Source: Hypericibacter sp049323455
Lineage (GTDB): Bacteria > Pseudomonadota > Alphaproteobacteria > Dongiales > Dongiaceae
Direction: 5' to 3'
NCBI GenBank assembly: GCA_049323455.1
Contig: JBMONF010000019.1
Span: 124,001-188,000 of the forward strand
Length of the DNA: 64,000 nucleotides
The notes under the pieces are model-generated. The model was not told the origin of the DNA, searched no databases, and saw only the letters and a list, made by a program, of their open reading frames with translations. A program made the position numbers and the translations under genes. Below are positions 34,644 to 42,700 of the stretch, one piece after another; positions within the stretch are counted from its first letter, which is position 1, and the number at the start of each line of letters is the position of its first letter.

Positions 34644-35825
34644 TCAACCCGGCTGAACCTGAAGGCCGGCCCGCGCACCGCCGCACCGGCACCAGACGCA
34701 GGAGCAGTCGACATGGTCGCAGCTCGGGTCCTTCAGACGCTTGCGGTACCGCCAGTGCGCGATCGGAAAGAGAAACGCGGAAACCAAGGACGCCCGATAG
34801 ATCCGCCGCAAGCCGTCCCGGACGTCGCCCTTCGCGAGACGCCGCGACAGCACCCACCGGCGACCCCGAGCGCCGGCCAGCTCGAACGCCATTCGGTTGG
34901 TGACGGAAGCCCGTATTCGAGGCAGCAGATTGCGGCGCCACAGCGCCGGGTAGCTCAAGCCTTCGATCAGGCTTCGCGCGGCGAGCACGCCCGACTCCAT
35001 GGCATAGCGCATGCCGAAGCCCGCCAAGGCGTCTTGGAAGCCCGCCTGCTCGCCGACGACAAGATGCCCGCCCTGGATGGCGCGTCTCGGCAAGCGGAAA
35101 TTCGCGAAGCCCCCGAACGGCTTCGCATTGCGCATGCTCAATCCCACGCGCTCGCGAAACATCTCGACCGTGCGCGCCACATATTCGGCCTCCTGCTTGA
35201 ATCCACTGAACATGCAAGCGGCCACCGTGCCGCGACCGGCATGGACCAGAAGATAGGAATATCCAAGCGGCGCCAGTGCGTCGTCGAAGGCGATCCAGTT
35301 GCCGTCGGCCATGTCCGTGTCGAACACGTAGCCCACGGCGATCGCGTCGGCGACACGGGGTCCGCCCGCCAATATGGCGGGGCCGTCGGCGCGCTGGGCC
35401 CGGTCGCCGAAGCGGACGTCCACCCCGAGCTCGAGCGCTTGGGCAAGCAGGCCCCGATCGAGCGTGCCTGTCTCGCTCCCGCGACGGACGAGGTAATAGA
35501 TCGGGCGGTCGCTCGCGACCCGGTATCGGTCACCCCAAGCGTCGAACGCGACGCCTGCGCGGACGGGGTGATGATCGAATCGAGGCATGATGCCGTGGGC
35601 AGCCAGCCCGTCGAGGACATCCTCCTCCGAGGACCAGTTTTCGAGGCCCTGGAAGTCGCCATGGAAGCGTCCCCCGACCCGGTCATGCGCCTCGCGGATC
35701 AGCACCCGACGGCCGGCCCGCGCGAGCACGATCGCGCAAGCAAGCCCCGCCGGCCCGGCGCCGATCACTGTCACGGCAGGGCTGTCACGGTCGGAATATC
35801 GCGTTGCGATATCGTCCTTGGGCAT
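34644..35825 (-). CDS. FAD-dependent oxidoreductase of the geranylgeranyl reductase family
   Basis: 393 residues. The FAD dinucleotide motif VTVIGAGPAGLACAIVLARAGRRVLIREAH (about 18-47) is followed by a geranylgeranyl reductase-like middle: DTDMADGNWIAFDDALAPLGYSYLLVHAGRGTVA and GGHLVVGEQAGFQDALAGFGMRYAM. The family reduces isoprenoid or other lipid double bonds. The C-terminal tail contains DPSCDHVDCSCVWCRCGG, five cysteines in about 18 residues, that could bind metal and is unusual. It lies within the YHS/copper gene run. Confidence 0.8.
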   Translation of the reverse strand: MPKDDIATRYSDRDSPAVTVIGAGPAGLACAIVLARAGRRVLIREAHDRVGGRFHGDFQGLENWSSEEDVLDGLAAHGIMPRFDHHPVRAGVAFDAWGDRYRVASDRPIYYLVRRGSETGTLDRGLLAQALELGVDVRFGDRAQRADGPAILAGGPRVADAIAVGYVFDTDMADGNWIAFDDALAPLGYSYLLVHAGRGTVAACMFSGFKQEAEYVARTVEMFRERVGLSMRNAKPFGGFANFRLPRRAIQGGHLVVGEQAGFQDALAGFGMRYAMESGVLAARSLIEGLSYPALWRRNLLPRIRASVTNRMAFELAGARGRRWVLSRRLAKGDVRDGLRRIYRASLVSAFLFPIAHWRYRKRLKDPSCDHVDCSCVWCRCGGARAGLQVQPG

Positions 35826-35846
35826 CGGCCTGCCTGCGAGCCTCCA

Positions 35847-36113
35847 TCATCCGTCTTTGGACGAGACGTTCGTTCCGGACGGGCCCTTCGCGGCGGTCAC
35901 GGGCTTGCGCCCGTAGCGCTCCGGCATCGCCTGGAAGCGCCTGTAGCAAGCGTCGGAGCAGAAGAAATAGGCCCAGCCGTCGTGATCGATGCTGGCGACC
36001 GCATCGCCCAAATCGAATCTGCGAAGGCAGACCGGGTCCTGGACCGTGACAGCGCCGTCCTCATGCTCGAGATCGAACGGCGCGGCGCTTCTCTCGGGGA
36101 CGACACGCATCAC
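35847..36113 (-). CDS. Soluble YHS-domain protein
   Basis: 88 residues. The YHS/TRASH-like domain is DPVCLRRFDLGD followed by WAYFFCSDACYRRFQAMPERYG, three cysteines arranged to hold a metal. No signal peptide. It may carry copper between pump and sensor. Its ATG overlaps the stop of the next membrane gene (ATGA, 36110-36113). Confidence 0.85.
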   Translation of the reverse strand: MMRVVPERSAAPFDLEHEDGAVTVQDPVCLRRFDLGDAVASIDHDGWAYFFCSDACYRRFQAMPERYGRKPVTAAKGPSGTNVSSKDG

Positions 36114-36436
36114 CGGCTCCGCGCGGCGAAGAAATTATAGAGCGGCCCGAACAGAAGAGCGACGTACCAGCCATAGCCGAAGCTCTCCACGAGACCGAGG
36201 AGGAAGCTGGGCCAGCTCAGGAGCTTGAAGCCGGGCAGGAACAGCGCCAGCACCACGTGGTTCAGAACCAGGTCCGGGAACAGGAAGTAGAAGAGAATGC
36301 AGAGCACATAGGTGATGACGAAGAACAGCGCGAGCGCCATGCCGAGCGCGAAGACCGGAATGGTCGGCGCCCGGCGGGGTGCGAGCGGCACGCCGGCGGC
36401 GCGCTCGCCTGCTTGCGTTCTAGTGACAGGATCCAT
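36110..36436 (-). CDS. Small two-helix membrane protein (DUF5676-like)
   Basis: 108 residues. A polar, Pro/Arg-rich first 25 residues, then two strong hydrophobic segments: FALGMALALFFVITYVLCILFYFLF, and the region LLGLVESFGYGWYVALLFGPLYNFF. The spacing and GYGWYVALLFGPLYN ending resemble DUF5676 proteins, which cluster with YHS and copper genes. No catalytic residues are visible. It overlaps the start of the upstream YHS protein gene by 17 bases and the next gene by ATGA. Confidence 0.75.
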   Translation of the reverse strand: MDPVTRTQAGERAAGVPLAPRRAPTIPVFALGMALALFFVITYVLCILFYFLFPDLVLNHVVLALFLPGFKLLSWPSFLLGLVESFGYGWYVALLFGPLYNFFAARSR

Positions 36437-36776
36437 GCTGGTGCTCCTTGGGCTCGGAAGGCATCGACGTGCCCTTCACATAGGAGGTTGGCGCGGCCTC
36501 GAACTTGTCGCGACAATCGGTCGAGCAGAAGTAGTAGACGCGGCCTTCATGGACGGCCGACTTCGCCTTGGCCGTCTCGATGGTCATGCCGCAGACCGGA
36601 TCGACTTCCTTCTCCGGCGGGACCCAACGGACGTCGCCGCCGGACGAAGGCCCGTCCTTGCGCGAATGAGATCCACCATGGCCGCGGCCATGCCCCATCA
36701 CGTGCGCACCGCAACCGAAGCGCATCACGAGGAAGATCAGGCCCGCCCATAGCAGGAAGTAGAGAAGCGTCTGCAT
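36420..36776 (-). CDS. Membrane-anchored YHS-domain protein
   Basis: 118 residues. One N-terminal membrane helix (LLYFLLWAGLIFLVMRFGCG), a His/Gly-rich linker (HVMGHGRGHGGSHS), then a YHS domain: DPVCGMTIETAK, later VYYFCSTDCRDKFEAAP. The tail HQHGSCH adds more ligands. The layout suggests a metal-binding domain presented at the inner membrane next to the pumps. It overlaps the next gene by 17 bases. Confidence 0.85.
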   Translation of the reverse strand: MQTLLYFLLWAGLIFLVMRFGCGAHVMGHGRGHGGSHSRKDGPSSGGDVRWVPPEKEVDPVCGMTIETAKAKSAVHEGRVYYFCSTDCRDKFEAAPTSYVKGTSMPSEPKEHQHGSCH

Positions 36777-36841
36777 GACAATGCCTCCTCAGCGCCGTCT
36801 CGAACCGGCGCAGTTGCCGACAGGCCGTACGCTCTCGCGCG

Positions 36842-37594
36842 TCATGGCTGAGGGCCTCCCGTCGGCATCATGGTCAGCGGCATCACGGTCATGGGCATCG
36901 GGCCCATGGGCGACGCCAAAAGCTCGTCAGCGGTCTTCTTCTGCTCGGCCGAGAGCGCCGCATAGAGCGTCTCGAAGGCCGACTTGATCGCACGCACGCC
37001 ATCGAGCCGCGCGGCCAGCCAACGCTCCTCGAGATCGAGACGCTGCACTGGCGTCGCGGCCTGCGGCGAACCGGCTCCGGCCGGCGGCATCATCGTGCCG
37101 CGCAGATCGCCGAGCGTCTTTGCGTTCGTGCGGAAAGCGTCCGCGAAGGCGTCCCAGACGCCCGCCTGCGCCTCGGTGATCCCGAGCTCGGCGCGCAGGA
37201 AGGCGATCCGGCCCTCGACATGGTCGAGCGCCGGCGCACTGGCCATGCCCGGGCCGTTCGGCGCCATGGCGGGCGCGCCGGCACTGGCCTGACCCATGGT
37301 GCCCATCATGGCCATCATGTTGGCCATCATCCCCATCATGTTGGCCATCATGGGCATGTTGCCCATCATCGCCGGCTGGGCACCCGCGGCCCCCGTCATG
37401 CCGGGCTGAGCGCCCGGCGCCGGTGTCGCCCCCGGCTGCTCGGCAGGTGCGGCCGGCTGCGTGCCCGCCTGGTCTGCCGCATGATGGGGATCCTGGGTGG
37501 TCTGGGCGGAAGCGGCGAGCGGCGCTCCTGCGAAGAGAGCCGCGAGGGCGACTGCAGCCATCAGAGCTGTCAATCGCCGCTTGCCGGTTTCCAT
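36842..37594 (-). CDS. Periplasmic Spy/LTXXQ-like protein with Met-rich region
   Basis: 250 residues from ATG 37594. A signal peptide (LMAAVALAALFAGAPLAASAQ) and a Pro/Gly/Gln-rich spacer precede a very Met-rich stretch of about 30 residues (MMGNMPMMANMMGMM and onward). Helical LTXXQ-like repeats follow, with LRAELGITEAQAGVWDAF and AIKSAFETLYAALSAEQKKTADEL. Met-rich motifs bind Cu(I) in periplasmic copper proteins. A longer frame starts at 37738 with GGAGATCATCGTT before its ATG, but its first 48 residues would precede the signal peptide, so 37594 is preferred. It leads the YHS-ATPase run. Confidence 0.82.
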   Translation of the reverse strand: METGKRRLTALMAAVALAALFAGAPLAASAQTTQDPHHAADQAGTQPAAPAEQPGATPAPGAQPGMTGAAGAQPAMMGNMPMMANMMGMMANMMAMMGTMGQASAGAPAMAPNGPGMASAPALDHVEGRIAFLRAELGITEAQAGVWDAFADAFRTNAKTLGDLRGTMMPPAGAGSPQAATPVQRLDLEERWLAARLDGVRAIKSAFETLYAALSAEQKKTADELLASPMGPMPMTVMPLTMMPTGGPQP

Positions 37595-37822
37595 TCTGGA
37601 TGAGTTCGGGCACCAACGGTGCGCGCGCAACCGCTTCGCTTCCCCCCGAGCGACGAGGAGGACGAAGCCGGGAAGCGCCGAAGCGGCGGCGCACCACGCC
37701 TCGCGGCGGTGAATCTCGGTGTTGGAATTGTCGTCCATAACGATGATCTCCGTTCAGAGCAGCCAGCATTCGTCCCCTGGACGGGCCGAATGCACGATGC
37801 CTGCACGGGCGCCCGCGCAGGC

Positions 37823-38230
37823 TCAGGCGCGAACGGAAGATCTCGGCGGACGGAAAAGAGGCGTCATCGCGCCATTGCGCAAGAACGACGCCTGGCGCGG
37901 AGGCGACGCAAGCCTCGTGTCGGCAGGGAAAGCCGCGGCCTCGGGCATGACCGCGGCGAAGTGGCACCCGCTGCTCCCCGAAGCACAGCCGAGATGCGCC
38001 TTATGATCGCACCCCGGCGTGCTGCGGTCGCAAGGATTGTCGGCATGCCCGTTTTGGATCGTCTGCCCTTGCGCATAGGCCGGCATGAGCTCGGCTTCGG
38101 CCTCGGAAGCATGAAGAGCGCTGTAGGAGACGAAGGCCGCGAGAAGAAAAAGGCACAACACGACCTTCCGCCGCAGCGACGGCAGAAAAAAGTTGCGCCT
38201 ATGGCTTCTCGCGAGCGGTCTCATTCGCAT
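37823..38230 (-). CDS. Small exported Cys/His-rich protein
   Basis: 135 residues. A basic start and a hydrophobic stretch (RRKVVLCLFLLAAFVSYSALHASE) suggest a signal or anchor. The middle carries CDRSTPGCDHKAHLGCASG followed by GCHF, a dense Cys/His set that looks metal-binding. It resembles small copper-resistance leader genes (CopL or DUF2946-like) in size and layout, but I cannot assign a family. It is the first gene after the FNR-type promoter at 38276-38316, at the head of the copper run. Confidence 0.7.
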   Translation of the reverse strand: MRMRPLARSHRRNFFLPSLRRKVVLCLFLLAAFVSYSALHASEAEAELMPAYAQGQTIQNGHADNPCDRSTPGCDHKAHLGCASGSSGCHFAAVMPEAAAFPADTRLASPPRQASFLRNGAMTPLFRPPRSSVRA

Positions 38231-38275
38231 CTTTGGAACAAGTCTGTCGGCGGCCCTCCGGCCACCGTGAAGACT

Positions 38276-38316
38276 AATCTATCCGGTCTCGCAGGGCGAT
38301 CATTGATGTGAATCAA
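38276..38316 (-). promoter_or_regulatory. FNR/FixK-type box and promoter for the copper run
   Basis: TTGAT-GTGA-ATCAA (38303-38316) is a full match to the FNR/Anr/FixK consensus. On the minus strand a -10-like TAGATT (38281 to 38276) predicts a start near 38269, placing the box centre at about -41, the class II activator position. The first gene leftward starts at 38230. Confidence 0.75.
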
Positions 38317-38396
38317 AGGCCGCCCGATCCCGCGGAAACGGCCGGGATTCGCGGCCGAGCCTGCAATCGGCGATCGACCATTGCGCGATCCTCGGC

Positions 38397-39620
38397 TCAG
38401 CGCCCGCCGCCTCGCAGCGGCCATCCGTTGATCCGCAACCGGCCGGCGGCGAGCGCCTCTCCGGCCGAGGCCAGCCGCATCAGCTCCTCGGCGACGATCG
38501 TCGCGACCCCCGCCTCCTGCTCGGCCAGCGACGAGCCCGGACGAAGGCGGAGCCGGACGCTTTTCAACTGGGGTTCGGCGATGGGCCGGCCGATGCTGCT
38601 CACCAGCAGGCAGTGGGCCTCGGCGACGCCGGGCAGCTCGTCGACGGCCCGCTGGGCGATGAGGCCGGCGCCGAGATTATAGAGCTTGCCGACATGGCTG
38701 ACGGCATTCTTGCCCGCCACCGATTCCATGGTCGTGGGACGGAACGGCGCGATCAGACCGTTGATGCGATTGCCGCGGCCCGCCTGCCCGTCGTCGCCGC
38801 TCTCGGCCGACGTCCCGGTCACGGTGAGATAGACGCTGCCCGCCGCGGGATCGTCCGCGGCATTGACGTCGATCGACGCGTCGGCGCCTCGGCTCCCCGC
38901 GACCCGGCGCGCCGCATCGGCGACGCGCCGCTTGGCCGCCTGGTAATCGGCGATGCCGCCGAGGAAGCGATCGACGAAGGCGCAAGCGACCGTCAAGTGA
39001 ATGTCGCGCCCCCGGCGCACGCCCATCACCTTGATGTCGCGCCCGATCTCCGGATGCCCCTGCGTCGAGAGCGCACCCAGCGTCTGCTCGACGTCGTAGA
39101 CGATGGCTTCGAGACGGCTCAGCGGCGCATAGCCGACGCCGCAGGAGGTGTCGTTGGCGAGAAAGCCCCTTTCGGCCGAGCGCCGCTCGAAGAGATCGGC
39201 GAGGTCGCTCGAGACCGCCCGCACCAGGCAATGGGTCTTGAGATGGTTTCGCGGGTCGAGCTGGGGCAAGTAGGTAGCGAACCAGCGCTCCACCGCTTCC
39301 CGGGCCAGCTCCTCCACGGGAACCTCCACGCCGCGGAACGAAGTGGTTGCCCGTCCGGCCAGAAAAAACTCCATGGGCTCGAGGATGCGGCCGCCGCCGA
39401 ACGCCGGGCGCGAGCGGCCGCCCCAGAGCAGCGCCTTGTCGACGTTGTAGTGCAGCACCCGGCCGAACCGGTCGAGATAGTGCCGCGTGAGGCTGAGGCT
39501 CAGCTCCTCCGCGAGGTGGTCGCAGATCGTATCCGGGTGTCCCCGGCCTTTCCGCTCGACGATTTCGACGTCGAGAAGATCGCCGGTCGGCTCCGCGAGC
39601 AAGGCAAGATCGATGGGCAT
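38397..39620 (-). CDS. Archaeal-type S-adenosylmethionine synthetase
   Basis: 407 residues, about the length of archaeal methionine adenosyltransferase. Its motifs match that group, not bacterial MetK: ERKGRGHPDTICDHLAEEL, GGGRILEPMEFFLAGRATT, DTSCGVGYAPLSRLE and the hallmark ESGDDGQAGRGNRINGLI. It makes S-adenosylmethionine from ATP and methionine in the cytoplasm. The bacterium should also have a normal MetK elsewhere. It is controlled by the FNR-type promoter at 39659-39700. The island contains a methyltransferase and an ICMT-like protein that would use SAM. Confidence 0.92.
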   Translation of the reverse strand: MPIDLALLAEPTGDLLDVEIVERKGRGHPDTICDHLAEELSLSLTRHYLDRFGRVLHYNVDKALLWGGRSRPAFGGGRILEPMEFFLAGRATTSFRGVEVPVEELAREAVERWFATYLPQLDPRNHLKTHCLVRAVSSDLADLFERRSAERGFLANDTSCGVGYAPLSRLEAIVYDVEQTLGALSTQGHPEIGRDIKVMGVRRGRDIHLTVACAFVDRFLGGIADYQAAKRRVADAARRVAGSRGADASIDVNAADDPAAGSVYLTVTGTSAESGDDGQAGRGNRINGLIAPFRPTTMESVAGKNAVSHVGKLYNLGAGLIAQRAVDELPGVAEAHCLLVSSIGRPIAEPQLKSVRLRLRPGSSLAEQEAGVATIVAEELMRLASAGEALAAGRLRINGWPLRGGGR

Positions 39621-39658
39621 GACGGGCCGGTTCTCCGGTCGGGCGTCGCAATTGTCGG

Positions 39659-39700
39659 AAATTGCGCCTGCCGCCGGGCGATCGCCTTGACATGCATCAA
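39659..39700 (-). promoter_or_regulatory. FNR/FixK-type box and promoter for archaeal-type MAT
   Basis: TTGAC-ATGC-ATCAA (39687-39700) is a near-perfect FNR/FixK box. A minus-strand -10-like CAATTT (39664 to 39659) predicts a start near 39652, putting the box at about -41.5. The gene begins at 39620. The box lies 33 bases past the gltB stop. Confidence 0.75.
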
Positions 39701-39732
39701 CGGGCCGGCGTCCGGCTCAAACGCCCGGGCCC

Positions 39733-42700
39733 TCACGCCCTCAGCTCGGCCGCGCTGTCCTCGAGCGGATGAGGCAGCAGCGCCATCATCTCCTTCGGCA
39801 CGATCTGCCAGAAGCGGTCGCGCTCGAGGCCCCAGTCGTTGAGGAGGCTCATGGCGAAGCGCGACTGCGTCTCGCGCACATGCTCCTCGACGAGGCCCCG
39901 GAGCCTGGCCTCCCAGTAGCTCGATCCCAGCCGCCGGAAGACCACGCTGTCGCGATTGAGCCGGCTCGGGAACGCGCCTGCGGGATCGTAGACGAAGGCC
40001 ATGCCGCCGGTCATGCCGGCGGCGAAATTGTCGCCCACAGGGCCCAGGACCACGGCCGTGCCGCCGGTCATGTACTCGCAGCCGTTGGAGCCGCAGCCCT
40101 CGACCACGGTCTCGGCGCCCGAGTTGCGCACGGCGAAGCGCTCGCCCGCGGTGCCGGCGGCGAAGAGCTTGCCGGCCGTGGCGCCATAGAGGACCGTGTT
40201 GCCGATGATGGCGTTCCCGTTGGTGGCGAGCCGGCTCGAGGGCAGCGGCCGCACCACGATGGTGGCACCCGAGAGCCCCTTGCCGACATAGTCGTTGGCG
40301 TCGCCGAAGACCTCGAGCTTGAGGCCCTGCACGGCGAAGGCGCCGAGCGACTGGCCGGCCGAGCCCCTGAGACGCACCGTGACATGACCGGGTTTCAGGC
40401 CCGTCATGCCGAAGCGCCGCGTGACGAGCGAGGAGAAGCGCGTGCCGATGGCGCGCTGGGTGTTGCGCACGTTGTACTGGAGCTGCATCTTCTCGCCGTC
40501 CTCGAAGAGGGGCCGCGCGTCGGCGATCATCTGCTTGTCGAGCGTGTCCGGCACCTCGTTGCGGCCCTCGAGCGTGCAGTAGCGCGGATAGTCGCCGGGA
40601 TCGGCTTGCGCCAGGAGCGGGTTGAAGTCGAGGTCGTCGAGTGCCGCCGAGCCGCGGCTCACCTGGCGCAGCAGATCGGTGCGGCCGATCACCTCCTCGA
40701 GCTTGCGGAAGCCCAGGGACGCCAGGATCTCGCGCACCTCCTCGGCGATGAAGCTGAAGAGGTTCACCACCTTCTCCGGGGTGCCGGAGAACTTGGCCCT
40801 GAGCGCCGGGTCTTGCGTGCACACGCCGACCGGGCAGGTGTTGGAGTGGCACTGGCGCACCATGATGCAGCCCATGGCGATGAGCGAGGCCGTGCCGATG
40901 CCGAACTCCTCGGCCCCCAGCATGGCGGCGATCACCACGTCGCGGCCGGTCTTGATGCCGCCGTCGGTGCGTAGGCGCACGCGATGGCGCAGGCGGTTCA
41001 AGGTCAGCACCTGGTGCGCCTCGGAGAGGCCCATCTCCCAGGGCACGCCCGCGAACTTGATCGAGGACAAGGGCGAGGCGCCGGTGCCCCCGACATGGCC
41101 CGAGATCAGGATCACGTCCGCCTTCGCCTTGGCCACGCCGGCCGCGATGGTGCCGATGCCCGAGCGCGCCACCAGCTTGACGCAGACGCGCGCGTCCGGG
41201 TTGATCTGCTTCAGGTCGTAGATGAGCTGCGCCAGATCCTCGATCGAGTAGATGTCGTGATGGGGCGGCGGCGAGATCAGGGAGACGCCGGCCGTCGCAT
41301 GCCGGAGCTTGGCGATCTCGACCGTGACCTTGAAGCCCGGGAGCTGGCCGCCCTCGCCGGGCTTCGCCCCTTGCGCGATCTTGATCTCGATCTCGCGGCA
41401 GTTGTTGAGATAGTCGGCCGTGACGCCGAAGCGCCCCGAGGCGATCTGCTTGATGGCCGAGTTGAAGTTGTCGCCGTTGGGGCGCGGGCGGAAGCGCTCG
41501 GGATCCTCGCCGCCCTCGCCCGAATCGGACTTGGCGCCGATCCGGTTCATGGCGACATTGAGCGTGCCGTGCGCCTCGGGCGAGAGCGCGCCCAGCGACA
41601 TGCCGGGTGTCACGAAGCGCTTGCGGATCTCGGTGATGGATTCGACCTCGTCGATCGAGATCGCCGTGCGGCCTTCGCGGAAGCCCAGGAGGTCGCGCAG
41701 CGCCACCGGCGGCAGCTTCTCCACCGCCTCGGAATAGCGCTTGTAGGTCTGGTAGGACTCGCTCGCCACCGCCGACTGCAGCGTGTGGATGAGCCCCGCC
41801 TCCCAGCCATGGGTCTCGCCCTGGCGGCGATAGCGGTAGAAGCCGCCCACGGGCAGCGCCGCCACGTCCTCGTGCCAGGCGCGCTCGTGCAGCTCCAGCA
41901 CCTTCTGCTGGATGCCGGTGAGCCCGATGCCGGAAAGCCGCGACGGCATGTCCGGGAAATACTCGGCCACCAGCGTGCGCGACAGGCCCAGCGCCTCGAA
42001 ATTGCCGCCGCCGCGATAGGAGCTGATGACGGCGATGCCCATCTTCGACATCACCTTGAGCAGGCCCTGATCCACGGCCTCCTTGAAGCGGGCGAGGCAG
42101 TCCTCGAGGCTCCGGGTGCCGAAGAGCCCGCGCCGGTGCCGGTCGGCGATCGAGGCCTCGGCCAAGTAGGCGTTGACCGTGGTGGCGCCCACGCCGATCA
42201 GCACGGCGAAATGATGCACGTCCAGGCACTCGCCCGAGCGCACATTGAGCGAGGTGAAGGTGCGAAGCTGCTGGCGGTGGAGATGGGTGTGCACCGCGCC
42301 GGTGGCGAGGATCATGGGAATGGCGGCGCGCTTCGGTCCCGCCTTCTCGTCCGACAGAATCACATGCACGGCACCGCCGCGCACCGCATCCTCGGCCTGG
42401 CGGCGGATGGTGGCGATGGCGTCGCGCAAGGCGTGCTCGCCGCCATCGACCGGGAAGGTGCAATCCACCTCGACCGCGCTCGACCCCATATAGGCGCGCA
42501 TGGCCTCGAACTCGGCCGTCAGCAGCACTGGCGATTCGAGCTGCAGCAGCCGGCACTGGCTCTCGTCCTGGTCGAGGATGTTGCCGAGATTGCCGAGCCG
42601 GGTCTTGAGCGTCATCACCCGGCTCTCGCGAAGCGAGTCGATCGGCGGGTTGGTGACCTGGCTGAAATTCTGCCGGAAATAGTGATGCAGGCCGCGATAC

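Noticed and set aside
39500..42556. 1,018-codon minus frame overlapping gltB and the MAT gene
   Set aside because: Arg/Gly/Pro-rich shadow in another frame of two solid genes.
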